From the NCBI RefSeq assembly GCF_036057275.1, contig NZ_CP107945.1:620001-684000 (forward strand): a stretch of 64,000 nt of DNA. The letters are read 5' to 3'. This stretch comes from Streptomyces sp. NBC_00390. GTDB lineage: Bacteria; Actinomycetota; Actinomycetes; Streptomycetales; Streptomycetaceae. The position numbers and the translations under genes were made by a program. Below are positions 35,037 to 45,328 of the stretch, one piece after another. The first letter of the stretch is position 1; each line of letters begins with the position of its first letter. The notes beneath the pieces are model-generated. The model worked only from the letters and a program-made list of their open reading frames with translations, made no database searches and was not told the origin of the DNA.

Positions 35037-35838
35037 CGGTCTTCCGGGCGATCCGCCACCGGCCGTCGGTGCCGTCGGATTCCTCGGCGAACTCCACGTC
35101 CTGCCCGGCGACCAGGGCCAGGATGCCCACCGCGTTCGCGGCCTTGTCGCCCAGATTCTGCTCGGGCAGATGGCCCAGCAGCCGCAACGCGTCGGTGACC
35201 AGGGCATCCACCAGGCGGTCCCGTGCTGCTTCGTCGTCCCAGGCGATCCGGGGCTTGCCCGGATCGCGGTAGTCGTGCGCACGGCACTGGGCGGCAGCGG
35301 CCTCGGCGGCACCGGGAACCTCGCGGATCACCCGGCGGATGGCCGCGATCAGCTGGGTGACGGTGTCCTGGGTGGCCACCGCGTCCTCGAACACAGTCGA
35401 GTCCCGTGCCCGCCTGCGGCGGCCCTTGAGTACACCGGTCTTGTTGATGATCTCCCGCACCCGGGCGAAGATCCGGTCCCGATCCCCGGAGGCCGCGAGC
35501 CTGCGCCGGAAGTAGATGAACAGCGACGGATCGAACCCCGTGTCGTACAGGCCCAGCCCACAGGCCGCCTTCCACCGCAGGTCACACCGCAGTTCGGCCA
35601 CCGCGTCATGGTCCGTGCGGTTCTCCAGTACCTGCAGCACCGTCGCACACGCCAGCACCTGCGGCGGCACCGACGGCCGCCCGTTCGGCGAGGGATACAG
35701 GTCAGCGAACATCTCCTCCGGGAACAGCGCATCCCGATGCTCGGCCAGGAACGCGAACACACTCCCAGCCGGAATCAACTCCCGGCACGTGGCCCACACA
35801 TCAGGCCCGACCGGCTCCTCAGACCGCCGCCCCAGCAT
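35037..35838 (-). pseudogene. Truncated IS1182-family transposase
   Basis: This minus-strand frame opens at M of MLGRRSEEPVGPDVWATCRE (35838; an upstream ATG at 35886 is also in frame). It shows the IS1182 N-terminal domain FADLYPSPNGRPSVPPQVLA, DAVAELRCDLRWKAACGLGL, DPSLFIYFRRRLAASGDRDR and VREIINKTGVLKGRRRRARD, a D-containing start of the DDE region (DSTVFEDAVATQDTVTQLIA). After GRWRIARKTAP the match ends and the frame reads antisense UvrA. About half of a normal ~500-residue transposase is missing, so it cannot be active. Confidence 0.75.
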
Positions 35839-35902
35839 GCATACGAGTCTGGCCCCGAACCAGAAGATCCCGGGCCAGAACGGCACTATCTTCAGAAATC
35901 TC
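35037..35902 (-). mobile_element. IS1182-family insertion sequence remnant
   Basis: The segment between the truncated UvrA-like gene and the tyrosinase gene is an IS1182-like fragment. It keeps the upstream end and the N-terminal ~280 codons of the transposase and has lost the 3' half. The left boundary is abrupt, near 35036, where the sequence switches to UvrA. The right boundary lies between about 35890 and the melC2 stop at 35903. No complete terminal inverted repeats or target duplication could be seen, as expected for a fragment left after deletion. Confidence 0.65.
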
Positions 35903-36730
35903 CTAGGCGGCCGTGTCGTACGTGTAGTGCGGGGCGTGGTCGAGCATGTCGGCGGGGGTCACGTCGTTCCACGGACGCATGGTGTCGCGCAGGTCGACGA
36001 CATTACGGGTACCTGCCGCGGGCAGATACGTCGAGCCGGGGTGACGGGCCTGCCACTGCGACCAGAGCTTGTCGATGAAGCAGTGGTGCAGCCAGAACAC
36101 CGGGTCGTTCGGGGAGGCGCCGGTGGCCATCTGGCCCCCGACCCAGACATGGACGCGGTTGTGCAGATTGACGCCGCGCCAGCCTTCGAGGTGGTTGCGG
36201 AAGCCGTCCGACGCGCTGTTCCACGGCGGGGCGTCGTAGGTGGACATGGCGAGGACGGACTCGACCTCCGCACGGGTGGGCAGCTGCCGGCCACCTGCTC
36301 CGAGCTCGCGGCGCAGGTAGGTCCGGCCGTCCACGCGGACGTTGATCGGCCAGGCGCCGGAGGGACCGGAGAACGGGCCGTCGAGCACTTGGCCGTCCCT
36401 GGCACGGCCGGTGCCACCGAGGAAGTCCGCTGCCCAGAGAGAGGATGCGGAGGTGCGGTCGGTGGTCCAGTCCCAGTAGGGAAGGGCCACCGATGCGTCG
36501 ACGGACTGCAGAGCCTGCTCGAATTCGATGAGGTAGCGGCGGTGCCAGGGCAGGAAGGACGGCGAGCGGTGGCCCACCCGGTCCCCGTTGTCCGTGTCGC
36601 TCATGATGAAGGCGTTGTGGGTGGAGACGAAGGTGTCGTAGCGGCCACTGCGCTTGAGCTCCAGCAGAGCATCGGTGAAGCGGCGCTTCTCGTCCGCGGA
36701 CAGTTGTGCCTGGTTCTTGCGTACGGTCAT
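35903..36730 (-). CDS. melC2: Tyrosinase MelC2
   Basis: This 275-residue type-3 copper monooxygenase oxidises tyrosine and DOPA toward melanin. It starts MTVRKNQAQLSADEKRRFTD. CuA histidines lie in FVSTHNAF and GHRSPSFLPWHRRYLIEFEQ, and CuB ligands in HNRVHVWVGGQM and DPVFWLHHCFIDKLWSQWQA. LPYWDWTTD is also typical. Size matches S. antibioticus/S. coelicolor MelC2. It has no signal peptide; MelC1, encoded 20 bp upstream, chaperones it for copper loading and export. The stop (TAG 35903-35905) lies immediately beside the IS remnant but the C-terminus looks intact. Confidence 0.95.
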   Translation of the reverse strand: MTVRKNQAQLSADEKRRFTDALLELKRSGRYDTFVSTHNAFIMSDTDNGDRVGHRSPSFLPWHRRYLIEFEQALQSVDASVALPYWDWTTDRTSASSLWAADFLGGTGRARDGQVLDGPFSGPSGAWPINVRVDGRTYLRRELGAGGRQLPTRAEVESVLAMSTYDAPPWNSASDGFRNHLEGWRGVNLHNRVHVWVGGQMATGASPNDPVFWLHHCFIDKLWSQWQARHPGSTYLPAAGTRNVVDLRDTMRPWNDVTPADMLDHAPHYTYDTAA

Positions 36731-36749
36731 GGTGCGGGCTGCTCCGGGA

Positions 36750-37136
36750 TCAGAAGAGTTCGAGGGGAACGAGGTCCGCGCCCTGGAGTTCCACGACGGC
36801 GGCGCGCGCGACGGCACGCGGCGTGGCATGCGGCTCGTAGTGGTTGACGACGCTGATCCAGGTGTCGTCGGCGTTGCGCATCACATGCAGCTCCTCGCCG
36901 TCGACGCGCACGGTGTATCCGCCGCCGTGGTGGCCGTGGTGGCCGGCGGCGTGCGAGGGCCCGCCTTGTATACGACGCCCCCGGTAGACCTCGTCGAAGG
37001 GGGCAGGCTGGGCCGGCGTGCGCGGCGGGGGCGCGGCGCTCCGGGCCGCCCGGCCGGGCGCGGCGCCGATGAGCACGAGCCCTGCGGCCGCGCCGGCGGC
37101 GACACCGAGGGCCTGACGGCGGGTTGTTCGGGACAT
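36750..37136 (-). CDS. melC1: Tyrosinase cofactor MelC1
   Basis: This 128-residue apotyrosinase activator/chaperone has a twin-arginine-type signal ([20 protein letters not shown]). Its mature domain has [13 protein letters not shown], the His-rich [40 protein letters not shown] and the ending LVPLELF. The His-rich loop delivers copper to MelC2, and the complex is exported by Tat. It leads the melC operon, with melC2 20 bp downstream. Confidence 0.93.
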   Translation of the reverse strand: MSRTTRRQALGVAAGAAAGLVLIGAAPGRAARSAAPPPRTPAQPAPFDEVYRGRRIQGGPSHAAGHHGHHGGGYTVRVDGEELHVMRNADDTWISVVNHYEPHATPRAVARAAVVELQGADLVPLELF

Positions 37137-37596
37137 GGGAGTTCCCCCCAGGAATGGCTGTGGTCGGGTCGGCGGTGTGGTCGTGACCGCCGTTGCCCTG
37201 CATGCCTACAGGGCCATCCGCTCTCGCCCGAAGTCGACGGAAGGAGGTTGCACCTGATACGGACATGTCGTCATACGATGTGCAGACTTGAACAAAATTG
37301 ATCTTGCTTCCGGCTCCCGGCTTTATACGACATGAACCGAAGATTCAGCGGCAGATGTGACGTTCTTGTAAATAATCTCCGGCTCGGGGTGCGGACTTGT
37401 GTCGATCCTCACTCCCCAAACATGTCCGGAACCCATGCCTCCACCGAGCGGGGGACAGTCCCGCACTCCGGCGCACGCCGAGCGTGCGGCCGTCCCGACC
37501 GGGGCCCCTTGTCCGGCGAGATCAACCGGCGGCCCGGAACGCCGGACACCGGCGTGCGTCCGCCCACGTGTCCTTGACGGCGCGTCGGACGGCTCG
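37137..37596 (-). other. melC upstream region between sdhB and melC1
   Basis: 460 bp without a gene. The part at about 37250-37400 is unusually AT-rich for this DNA: ACAAAATTGATC near 37275, GCTTTATACGAC near 37320 and TTCTTGTAAATAATC near 37363. It is likely to hold the melC promoter. On the minus strand TCGTATAAAG (near 37330) resembles a -10 region. The stretch nearest sdhB is arginine/proline-rich noise and holds no clear terminator. Confidence 0.45.
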
Positions 37597-38342
37597 TCAA
37601 CGGCGTCGGACGCTCCTCGCGGCCCGCAGCCACTCCTTGTTCATCGCCGCGATCGACGGCAGCGGAATGCCCTTGGGGCAGGCTGTCGCGCACTCGCCGG
37701 CCAGCGTGCAGCCGCCGAAGCCCTCCTCGTCCATGGCGGCGACCATGTCGAGCACCCGGGTCTCCCGCTCGGGCGCACCCTGGGGCAGCACATTGAGATG
37801 GTTGACCTTCGCCGAGGTGAACAGCATGGCTGAGCCGTTGGGGCAGGCGGCGACGCAGGCGCCGCAGCCGATGCACTCGGCGTGCTCGAAGGCCGAGTCG
37901 GCGTCGGGCTTGGGCACCGCGGTGGCGTGGGCCTCGGGAGCGGAACCGGTGGGGGCGCTGATGTAGCCGCCGGCCTGGATGATCCGGTCGAAGGAGGAGC
38001 GGTCGACCACCAGGTCCTTGACGACCGGGAAGGCGGCCGCCCGCCAGGGCTCGATGTCGATGGTGTCGCCGTCCTGGAAGGACCGCATGTGGAGCTGGCA
38101 GGTGGTGGTGCGCTCCGGGCCGTGGGCGTCGCCGTTGATGACGAGGCTGCACGCGCCGCAGATGCCCTCGCGGCAGTCGTGGTCGAAGGCGACCGGGTCC
38201 TCGCCCCGCAGGATGAGTTCTTCGTTGAGCGTGTCGAGCATCTCCAGGAACGACATGTCCGGGGAGATCCCGTCGACCTCGTAGGTGGCCATGGCGCCGG
38301 GGGCGCCGGAGTTGTGCTGGCGCCAGACGCGCAGGGTGAGCT

Positions 38343-38346
<4 letters not shown>
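37597..38346 (-). CDS. sdhB: Succinate dehydrogenase / fumarate reductase iron-sulfur subunit
   Basis: A 249-residue electron-transfer subunit. The 2Fe-2S ligands lie in [10 protein letters not shown], with a following TTCQLHM cysteine (about residues 57-82). The 4Fe-4S and 3Fe-4S cluster cysteines lie in [17 protein letters not shown] (about 158-170) and [15 protein letters not shown] (about 217-226). It passes electrons from the flavoprotein to the membrane cytochrome. The start overlaps the sdhA stop (ATGA at 38343-38346). It is the last gene of the sdhCAB operon. Confidence 0.95.
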
Positions 38347-40301
<1,955 letters not shown>

Positions 40302-40302
40302 G

Positions 40303-41010
40303 TCAGTTCACCATTCCGGTCATGACGGCGACGGGTACGGAGAGGAATCCGGCGGTCAGCAGCAGAGCGAGCCCGTTGGCCGCTCCCTTGAGGATCCGGT
40401 CGCGGGCGGCGTTGCCGGCGCCGAGGGTCTGTGCGGCGCTCCAGAAGCCGTGCCGGATGTGCAGTCCGACGGCGAGCATGGCGACGATGTAGATGACGTT
40501 GCCGTACCAGGTGGAGAAGGTGTCCACGACGTTCTGGTACGGGTGGCCCTCCTGGAATCCGCCCGTGTGGACCGTGCCGGTGGTCAGATCGAGCACATGC
40601 CACACGATGAACAGCGCGAGGATGATCCCGCCCCAGCGCATGGTGCGGGTGGCGTAGCTCGCCCGCGGGCGCTTGTGCAGGTAACGGGCCGGCCGGGCAC
40701 GGATGTCGCGGCGGCTGAGCTGATACGCCGCGACGCCGTGTCCCACCACTGCGGCGAGCAGCACCACGCGGACGAGCCAGAGGGCCCATCCGTAGTGCAT
40801 GACCGGCTCACCCATGGTGCGCAGCCAGTGGCCGTACGCGTTGAACTCGCCCGCACCGAAGAAGATCTTGAGGTTGCCGAACATGTGGGCGACCAGATAG
40901 CCGAGCATGACCAGGCCGCTGACGGCCATGACCGTCTTCTTGCCGATGGTCGATCCCCAGAACGTGCGCGTGAGGGACGGTTGTCGGTCCGTCCGCGTTG
41001 CCAGAGCCAT
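40303..41010 (-). CDS. sdhC: Succinate dehydrogenase cytochrome b558-type membrane subunit
   Basis: A 235-residue membrane anchor with five hydrophobic segments. Examples are [60 protein letters not shown] and [20 protein letters not shown]. Histidines in LVAHM, GHGVA, IVWHV and LHIRHG sit at the membrane positions used for haem b in the single-subunit cytochrome b558 family. It carries electrons to menaquinone. ATG 41010 is preferred over an upstream in-frame start. A divergent LysR regulator begins 94 bp away. Confidence 0.9.
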   Translation of the reverse strand: MALATRTDRQPSLTRTFWGSTIGKKTVMAVSGLVMLGYLVAHMFGNLKIFFGAGEFNAYGHWLRTMGEPVMHYGWALWLVRVVLLAAVVGHGVAAYQLSRRDIRARPARYLHKRPRASYATRTMRWGGIILALFIVWHVLDLTTGTVHTGGFQEGHPYQNVVDTFSTWYGNVIYIVAMLAVGLHIRHGFWSAAQTLGAGNAARDRILKGAANGLALLLTAGFLSVPVAVMTGMVN

Positions 41011-41067
41011 GCCTTCGACGCTAGAGCCGGGAACCATCAGAGGTCCAAGACATGATCCGGCTCATAT

Positions 41068-41086
41068 CGATAGCCGCTGCCTATCG
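41068..41086. promoter_or_regulatory. LysR-type inverted repeat between sdhC and lysR
   Basis: CGATAG (41068-41073) and CTATCG (41081-41086) form a perfect 6-7-6 dyad, and T71-N11-A83 within it fits the LysR box. It is 19 bp before the regulator start and about 58 bp upstream of sdhC, so it could serve autoregulation and sdh control together. Confidence 0.6.
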
Positions 41087-41104
41087 TGCTCCTATCCTGG
41101 GAGC

Positions 41105-42007
41105 ATGCAGTTGCAGCAGCTCGCCTACTTCGTGGCCGTCGCCGAGACGCGGCACTTCACCCGTGCCGCCGAGCGCGTGCATGTCTCCCAGCCGTCGCTC
41201 TCCCAGCAGATCCGGGCACTCGAGAAGGAGCTGGGGGCGGACCTGTTCGCCCGGGCGCGGGGCAATATCGCGCTCACCGACGCGGGTGAGACGCTGCTCC
41301 CGCTCGCCCGCCGTATCCTCGCCGACGCCGACACCGCGCGCCATGAGGTGCAGGAGCTGGCCCAGCTGCGGCGCGGGCGGGTACGGCTGGGAGCCACCCC
41401 GAGTCTGTGCACGGGACTGCTGCCCGAGGTCCTGCGGGACTTCCACGCCCTGCATCCGGGCATCCGGCTGCTGATCGAGGAGGGCGGCTCGCACGATCTC
41501 GTACGGGAACTGGCGCGCGGCTCGCTCGATCTGGCCCTGGTGGTCCTGCCGCTGCCCAGCCCGTCCCCCGCGCTCACCACGGTCGAGCTGCTCCAGGAGG
41601 ACCTGGTCGTGGTCACCTCCCCCGCGTCGAAGGAGCCCCGCCGGCCCGTGCGGATCGCCGATCTCCAGGGTGAGCCGCTGGTGATGTTCCGGCACGGCTA
41701 CGACTTGCGCGAACTGACCGTCGCCGCTTGCCGCGCCGCCGGATTCGAGCCCTCCTTCACCGTGGAGGGCGGCGAGATGGACGCCGTACTGGGCTTCGTG
41801 CGCGCCGGGCTCGGCGCGGCGGTCGTGCCGAGCATGGTGGCCGCGCGCGCGGGCGGCGATCTGCGCGTCACCCCGCTCGCCCGCCCCGGTCTGCGCCGTA
41901 CGATCGCGCTCGCGCACCGCAGCGACGTCGCACCGCCGCGGGCGGCCCTCGAGCTCCAGCGCGTGCTGCTCGGCTCACGGGCCACAGGGGGCGGGACGAC
42001 CTCCTGA
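41105..42007 (+). CDS. LysR family transcriptional regulator divergent to sdhCAB
   Basis: A 300-residue LysR protein with the HTH MQLQQLAYFVAVAETRHFTR and AAERVHVSQPSLSQQIRALE (residues 1-60). The substrate-binding domain starts RVRLGATPSLCTGLLPEVLR and includes GSLDLALVVLPLPSP and GLGAAVVPSMVAARAGG. This divergent position to sdhC is the usual arrangement in Streptomyces and suggests it regulates the dehydrogenase operon. The ligand is unknown. Ribosome site: GGGAGC just before ATG 41105. Confidence 0.9.
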   Translation: MQLQQLAYFVAVAETRHFTRAAERVHVSQPSLSQQIRALEKELGADLFARARGNIALTDAGETLLPLARRILADADTARHEVQELAQLRRGRVRLGATPSLCTGLLPEVLRDFHALHPGIRLLIEEGGSHDLVRELARGSLDLALVVLPLPSPSPALTTVELLQEDLVVVTSPASKEPRRPVRIADLQGEPLVMFRHGYDLRELTVAACRAAGFEPSFTVEGGEMDAVLGFVRAGLGAAVVPSMVAARAGGDLRVTPLARPGLRRTIALAHRSDVAPPRAALELQRVLLGSRATGGGTTS

Positions 42008-42142
42008 CCGGTCCCCGGTACTGCAGTGACCGGAACGTTCGCCGGGGTGCTTGTTGTGGTTCAGGCCCCCTGGCCCTGCGGATGCGGATGCGCTCGCGTC
42101 GTCGGGGCAGGTGCTGGAGCAGGTAGGCGTGCAGGGCCCCGG

Positions 42143-44314
42143 CTAGACCGCGTCCGCGAGGACCAGCGTGTGGATCCGGTCCGGAGCGCCGGGTCTCGCG
42201 TAGTACCAGCCCTGGGCGGTGTCGCAGCCCAGGTCCCGCAACTGCTCCGCCTGCCGCCCGGTCTCCACTCCCTCGACCGTCACGGCCAGCTCCAGGCTGT
42301 GCGCCAGTGAGACGATGCCCTCCACGATCTTCAGATCCACGGGATCGGCGGGGTGGCGCTGCATCCCCTGCGTGAAGGAGCGGTCGAGCTTGAGCACGCT
42401 CACCGGCAGCCGGCGCAGATTGGCAAGGTTGGAGTAGCCGGTGCCGAAGTCGTCGAGCGCTATGTCCACGCCCATCTCGGCGAGTTGACGCAGCGGCTTG
42501 AGCAGATCCTCGTCGGCTCCGATCAGCGCCGACTCGGTGACCTCCAGGCACAGTGCGCGCGGTTCGAGGCCGGAGCGCTCGAGGACGTCGATCGTGTCGG
42601 TGACGAGCCCGGGATGCTTGAGCTGGGTGGGCGAGAGGTTGACGTTGATCCGCAGCGGACCGCCGTCGGAGTGGCGTCTGCTCCAGTACCGCGCCTGGCG
42701 TACGGCTTCCTGGAGCACCCAGCGGCCCAGCGGCACGATCAGCCCGGTGCGTTCGGCGAGCGGTATGAAGCGGTCGGGCCCGAGCACGCCGTGCTGCGGG
42801 TGGCACCAGCGCACCAGGGCCTCGGCGCCGTGCACGCTGCCGTCGCCGAGGTGCACCAGGGGCTGGTACTCGATGAAGAACTCGCCACGCTCGAGGGCTG
42901 CCGGGAGGGAGTTGGTCAGCCCGTGCCTGGTGATGGCGCGCGCGTCCGCCTCGGGATCGGCGAGCTCGAAGCGGTTGCCGCCCGCCGATTTTGCCCGGTA
43001 CATCGTGATGTCGGCGCTGCGCAGCACCTCGGCGCTGGTGCGCTCGCCGCCCGGCCCCTCGACGATGCCGATGCTGCCGCGCACCGAGAACTCCCGGCCG
43101 TCGACGTTGATGGGCGTGGCGAGCGCGCCGAGGATGCGGGTGGCCAAGTCGTCGACCTCGCGCTGGGTGTCGGGCCCGGTGGTCAGCGCGACGAACTCGT
43201 CCCCGCCGAGGCGGGCCACCATCTCGCTGGGTGCGGTGGCGCAGCTCTGCAGCCGGTCGGCGACCTCCACCAGCAGCCGGTCACCCGTGGCATGGCCGAG
43301 GCTGTCATTGATGGCCTTGAAGCCGTCGAGGTCGAGGTAGCACAGCCCGAAGCGGGCACCGTCGCCCGCGGTGACGGCCTTTTCCAGCCGTTCGAAGAAC
43401 AGGGTGCGGTTGGGCAGTCCGGTGAGCGCATCGTGGGTGGCCTCGTAGCGCAGCCGCAGATTGAGCAGCCGGCGCTCGGTGGTGTCCTCCGTCAGCGCCA
43501 GCTGGTACTGGGGCCGGCCCTCGGCGTCGCGCAGCAGGGAGACCGTCAGATTGGTCCACAGGACCGTGCCGTCGTTGCGGTAGAACGGCTTCTCGGTCCG
43601 GTAGTGGTCGCGTTCGCCGCGTACCAGTTCGCGGTACAGCTCGCACACCTGGGGCCGGTCCTCGGGGTGTGCCCAGTCGGTGACCTTGCGGCCGCGCACA
43701 TGGTGCTCGAGACCGCCGAACATCTGCGTCAGCGTGTCGTTGACCTCCAGCACATTGCCCTCGAGGTCGGCGATCGCGATGCCGATCGCGGCCCCCTCGA
43801 ACACGGCGCGGAAGCGGACCTCGGTGGCGTGCATGGCGTCGAGGGCGTCGCTGCGCGCCAGCAGCGAGGACCGGGCGATGGATTCCTGCTCGGAGAGGGT
43901 GCGCTCGCGCAGGGCCCCGGCGAAGCCGGCCGCCAGCGCGTGCTGCAGGCGGGCGCAGCGGGCCCTGTTCTCCTCGGCGGTCCGCTGCTCGTCGTCGTCC
44001 GTGCCGCAGTACAGGACGAGATAGGCGTCGATGACGCCGAGGGTGCGGCTGAGGACGTCGGGGTCCGTGCAGTGGGCGTCGATGAGAGCCGCCCCGACCG
44101 GCCCTGCGGCCTGCGGGACGAACGGCCGCCCGTGCAGCGCCCCGGCCAGTTGCCGGGCCAGCGGCAGCAGCTGCGCCTCGAGTTCGGGCCGGGTCATCGA
44201 CGTGGCCGTGGCGGGGAAGATCGCCCGGCTCCAGATCGTCGCGAATCTCCTCAGCCGGTCCTCGGGTCCGTCCGGTTCGCCCGCGGGCGGCGCCGACTTC
44301 TCCGGCGCCTTCAC
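42143..44314 (-). CDS. rmdA: PAS-GGDEF-EAL cyclic di-GMP protein, RmdA-like
   Basis: A 723-residue cytosolic protein: a helical N-terminal region to ~155, a PAS/PAC at ~160-290 (RAVFEGAAIGIAIADLEGNV), a GGDEF domain at ~295-465 and an EAL domain at ~475-720. GGDEF has an intact active-site ARLGGDEFVAL, so diguanylate cyclase activity is possible. EAL keeps EALVRW, ESALI, DDFGTGYSNLANLR, KLDRSF and EGVETGRQAEQL, so it should hydrolyse c-di-GMP. The layout and the sdh/lysR neighbourhood fit RmdA (SCO0928) of S. coelicolor, a phosphodiesterase acting in development. The GTG at 44314 overlaps the methyltransferase stop (GTGA), and the ORF to 44428 is not used. Confidence 0.82.
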   Translation of the reverse strand: MKAPEKSAPPAGEPDGPEDRLRRFATIWSRAIFPATATSMTRPELEAQLLPLARQLAGALHGRPFVPQAAGPVGAALIDAHCTDPDVLSRTLGVIDAYLVLYCGTDDDEQRTAEENRARCARLQHALAAGFAGALRERTLSEQESIARSSLLARSDALDAMHATEVRFRAVFEGAAIGIAIADLEGNVLEVNDTLTQMFGGLEHHVRGRKVTDWAHPEDRPQVCELYRELVRGERDHYRTEKPFYRNDGTVLWTNLTVSLLRDAEGRPQYQLALTEDTTERRLLNLRLRYEATHDALTGLPNRTLFFERLEKAVTAGDGARFGLCYLDLDGFKAINDSLGHATGDRLLVEVADRLQSCATAPSEMVARLGGDEFVALTTGPDTQREVDDLATRILGALATPINVDGREFSVRGSIGIVEGPGGERTSAEVLRSADITMYRAKSAGGNRFELADPEADARAITRHGLTNSLPAALERGEFFIEYQPLVHLGDGSVHGAEALVRWCHPQHGVLGPDRFIPLAERTGLIVPLGRWVLQEAVRQARYWSRRHSDGGPLRINVNLSPTQLKHPGLVTDTIDVLERSGLEPRALCLEVTESALIGADEDLLKPLRQLAEMGVDIALDDFGTGYSNLANLRRLPVSVLKLDRSFTQGMQRHPADPVDLKIVEGIVSLAHSLELAVTVEGVETGRQAEQLRDLGCDTAQGWYYARPGAPDRIHTLVLADAV

Positions 44315-45123
44315 GCCGTGCGCCCCACCCCGGCGAACCCGGAGAAGGCATAGGGATCCTCCTGCTCGGGGGCCACGTCCGGCCGCCAGTGCGGCATGGG
44401 GACCAGACCGGGCTCGGCCATCGCGCAACCGTCGAAGAAGAGGGCTATGTCGTCGCGCGAGCGCATGATCAGGGGGTTGCGTATGGAGCGGTACACCTCG
44501 ACGGCGGCGCCCGCCTCGTCCTGCGTCACCGGCACACCTTCGTACGAGGCATGGGTGACGACGATCAGGCTGCCCGGCGCCAGTGCGTCACGCAGCTCGG
44601 CCACGGCCGCCTTCGGGTCGTCCTCGTCCTCGATGAAGTGCAGTACGGCCACCAGCATCAGCGCGACCGGGCGTTCGAGGTCGAGCAGTCCGGTGACTTC
44701 GGGGCTGTCGAGGATCTGGCGGGGCTTGCGCAGATCGGCGGCGACGATCGCGGACTGCTCGTCGCCTTCGAGTACGGCCCGGCTGTGGGCGACGGCCACC
44801 GGGTCGTGGTCCACGTAGACGACGCGGGCGTCGGACGTCGCCCTGCGGGCGACTTCATGAACATTGCCGAAGGTCGGAATGCCGGAACCGATGTCGAGGA
44901 ACTGGGTGATGCCTTCGGCGGCCGCGTAGTTCACGGCCCGCCGCATGAACGCCCGGTTCGCCTGCATGATTTTGGGGAGGCCCGGCATGAACTCCATGGC
45001 CCTGCGCGCCGCTTCCCGGTCGACCTCGAAGTTGTGCGATCCGCCCAGGTAGTAGTCGTAAATGCGGGACACGCTCGGCACCGATATGTCGATGCCCTGC
45101 GGGGCCCAGGCGGGACGCTCCAT
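44311..45123 (-). CDS. S-adenosyl methyltransferase (DUF574 family)
   Basis: The 270-residue SAM-binding protein belongs to the PF04672 family, expanded in Streptomyces. It shows PSVSRIYDYYLGGSHNFEVD near residue 14, the SAM loop ITQFLDIGSGIPTFGNVHEV near 70, VVYVDHDPVAVAHSRAVL and VALMLVAVLHFIEDEDDP. The substrate is unknown for the family. ATG 45123 (MERPAWAPQG) was picked for the GGAG 8 bp upstream and because homologues start there; the frame extends to 45261. The stop overlaps the rmdA start, so the two are translationally coupled. Confidence 0.85.
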   Translation of the reverse strand: MERPAWAPQGIDISVPSVSRIYDYYLGGSHNFEVDREAARRAMEFMPGLPKIMQANRAFMRRAVNYAAAEGITQFLDIGSGIPTFGNVHEVARRATSDARVVYVDHDPVAVAHSRAVLEGDEQSAIVAADLRKPRQILDSPEVTGLLDLERPVALMLVAVLHFIEDEDDPKAAVAELRDALAPGSLIVVTHASYEGVPVTQDEAGAAVEVYRSIRNPLIMRSRDDIALFFDGCAMAEPGLVPMPHWRPDVAPEQEDPYAFSGFAGVGRTA

Positions 45124-45265
45124 CGAAGTCTCCAACAAGTCGCCACGGGGGACGGCCATGTCCATGGCCAGCGTTCGAGCCGAGGCTACTGATCGCCCGC
45201 CAAGAGGGCGAGCCCAAACGGAAATTAGCGGTCCGTTCTTGGTCACACGCGACCGGCACATGCAA

Positions 45266-45303
45266 CCGGCCCGCCGTCACGCCAGAGGCGTGAGACGGGC
45301 CGG
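45266..45303 (-). terminator. Hairpin terminator after the repeat lipoprotein gene
   Basis: CCGGCCCGCCGTCACGCC (45266-45283) pairs with GGCGTGAGACGGGCCGG (45287-45303) with one bulge and a 3-nt loop. It starts 26 bp after the lipoprotein stop and precedes the methyltransferase start. No T-run follows. Confidence 0.55.
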
Positions 45304-45328
45304 CCCTGCCGGAGTCGCGACGTGGGGA

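Noticed and set aside
34546..36078. 510-residue plus-strand protein starting as UvrA
   Set aside because: Only the first ~164 residues are UvrA; the rest is antisense of the transposase and has no family features.
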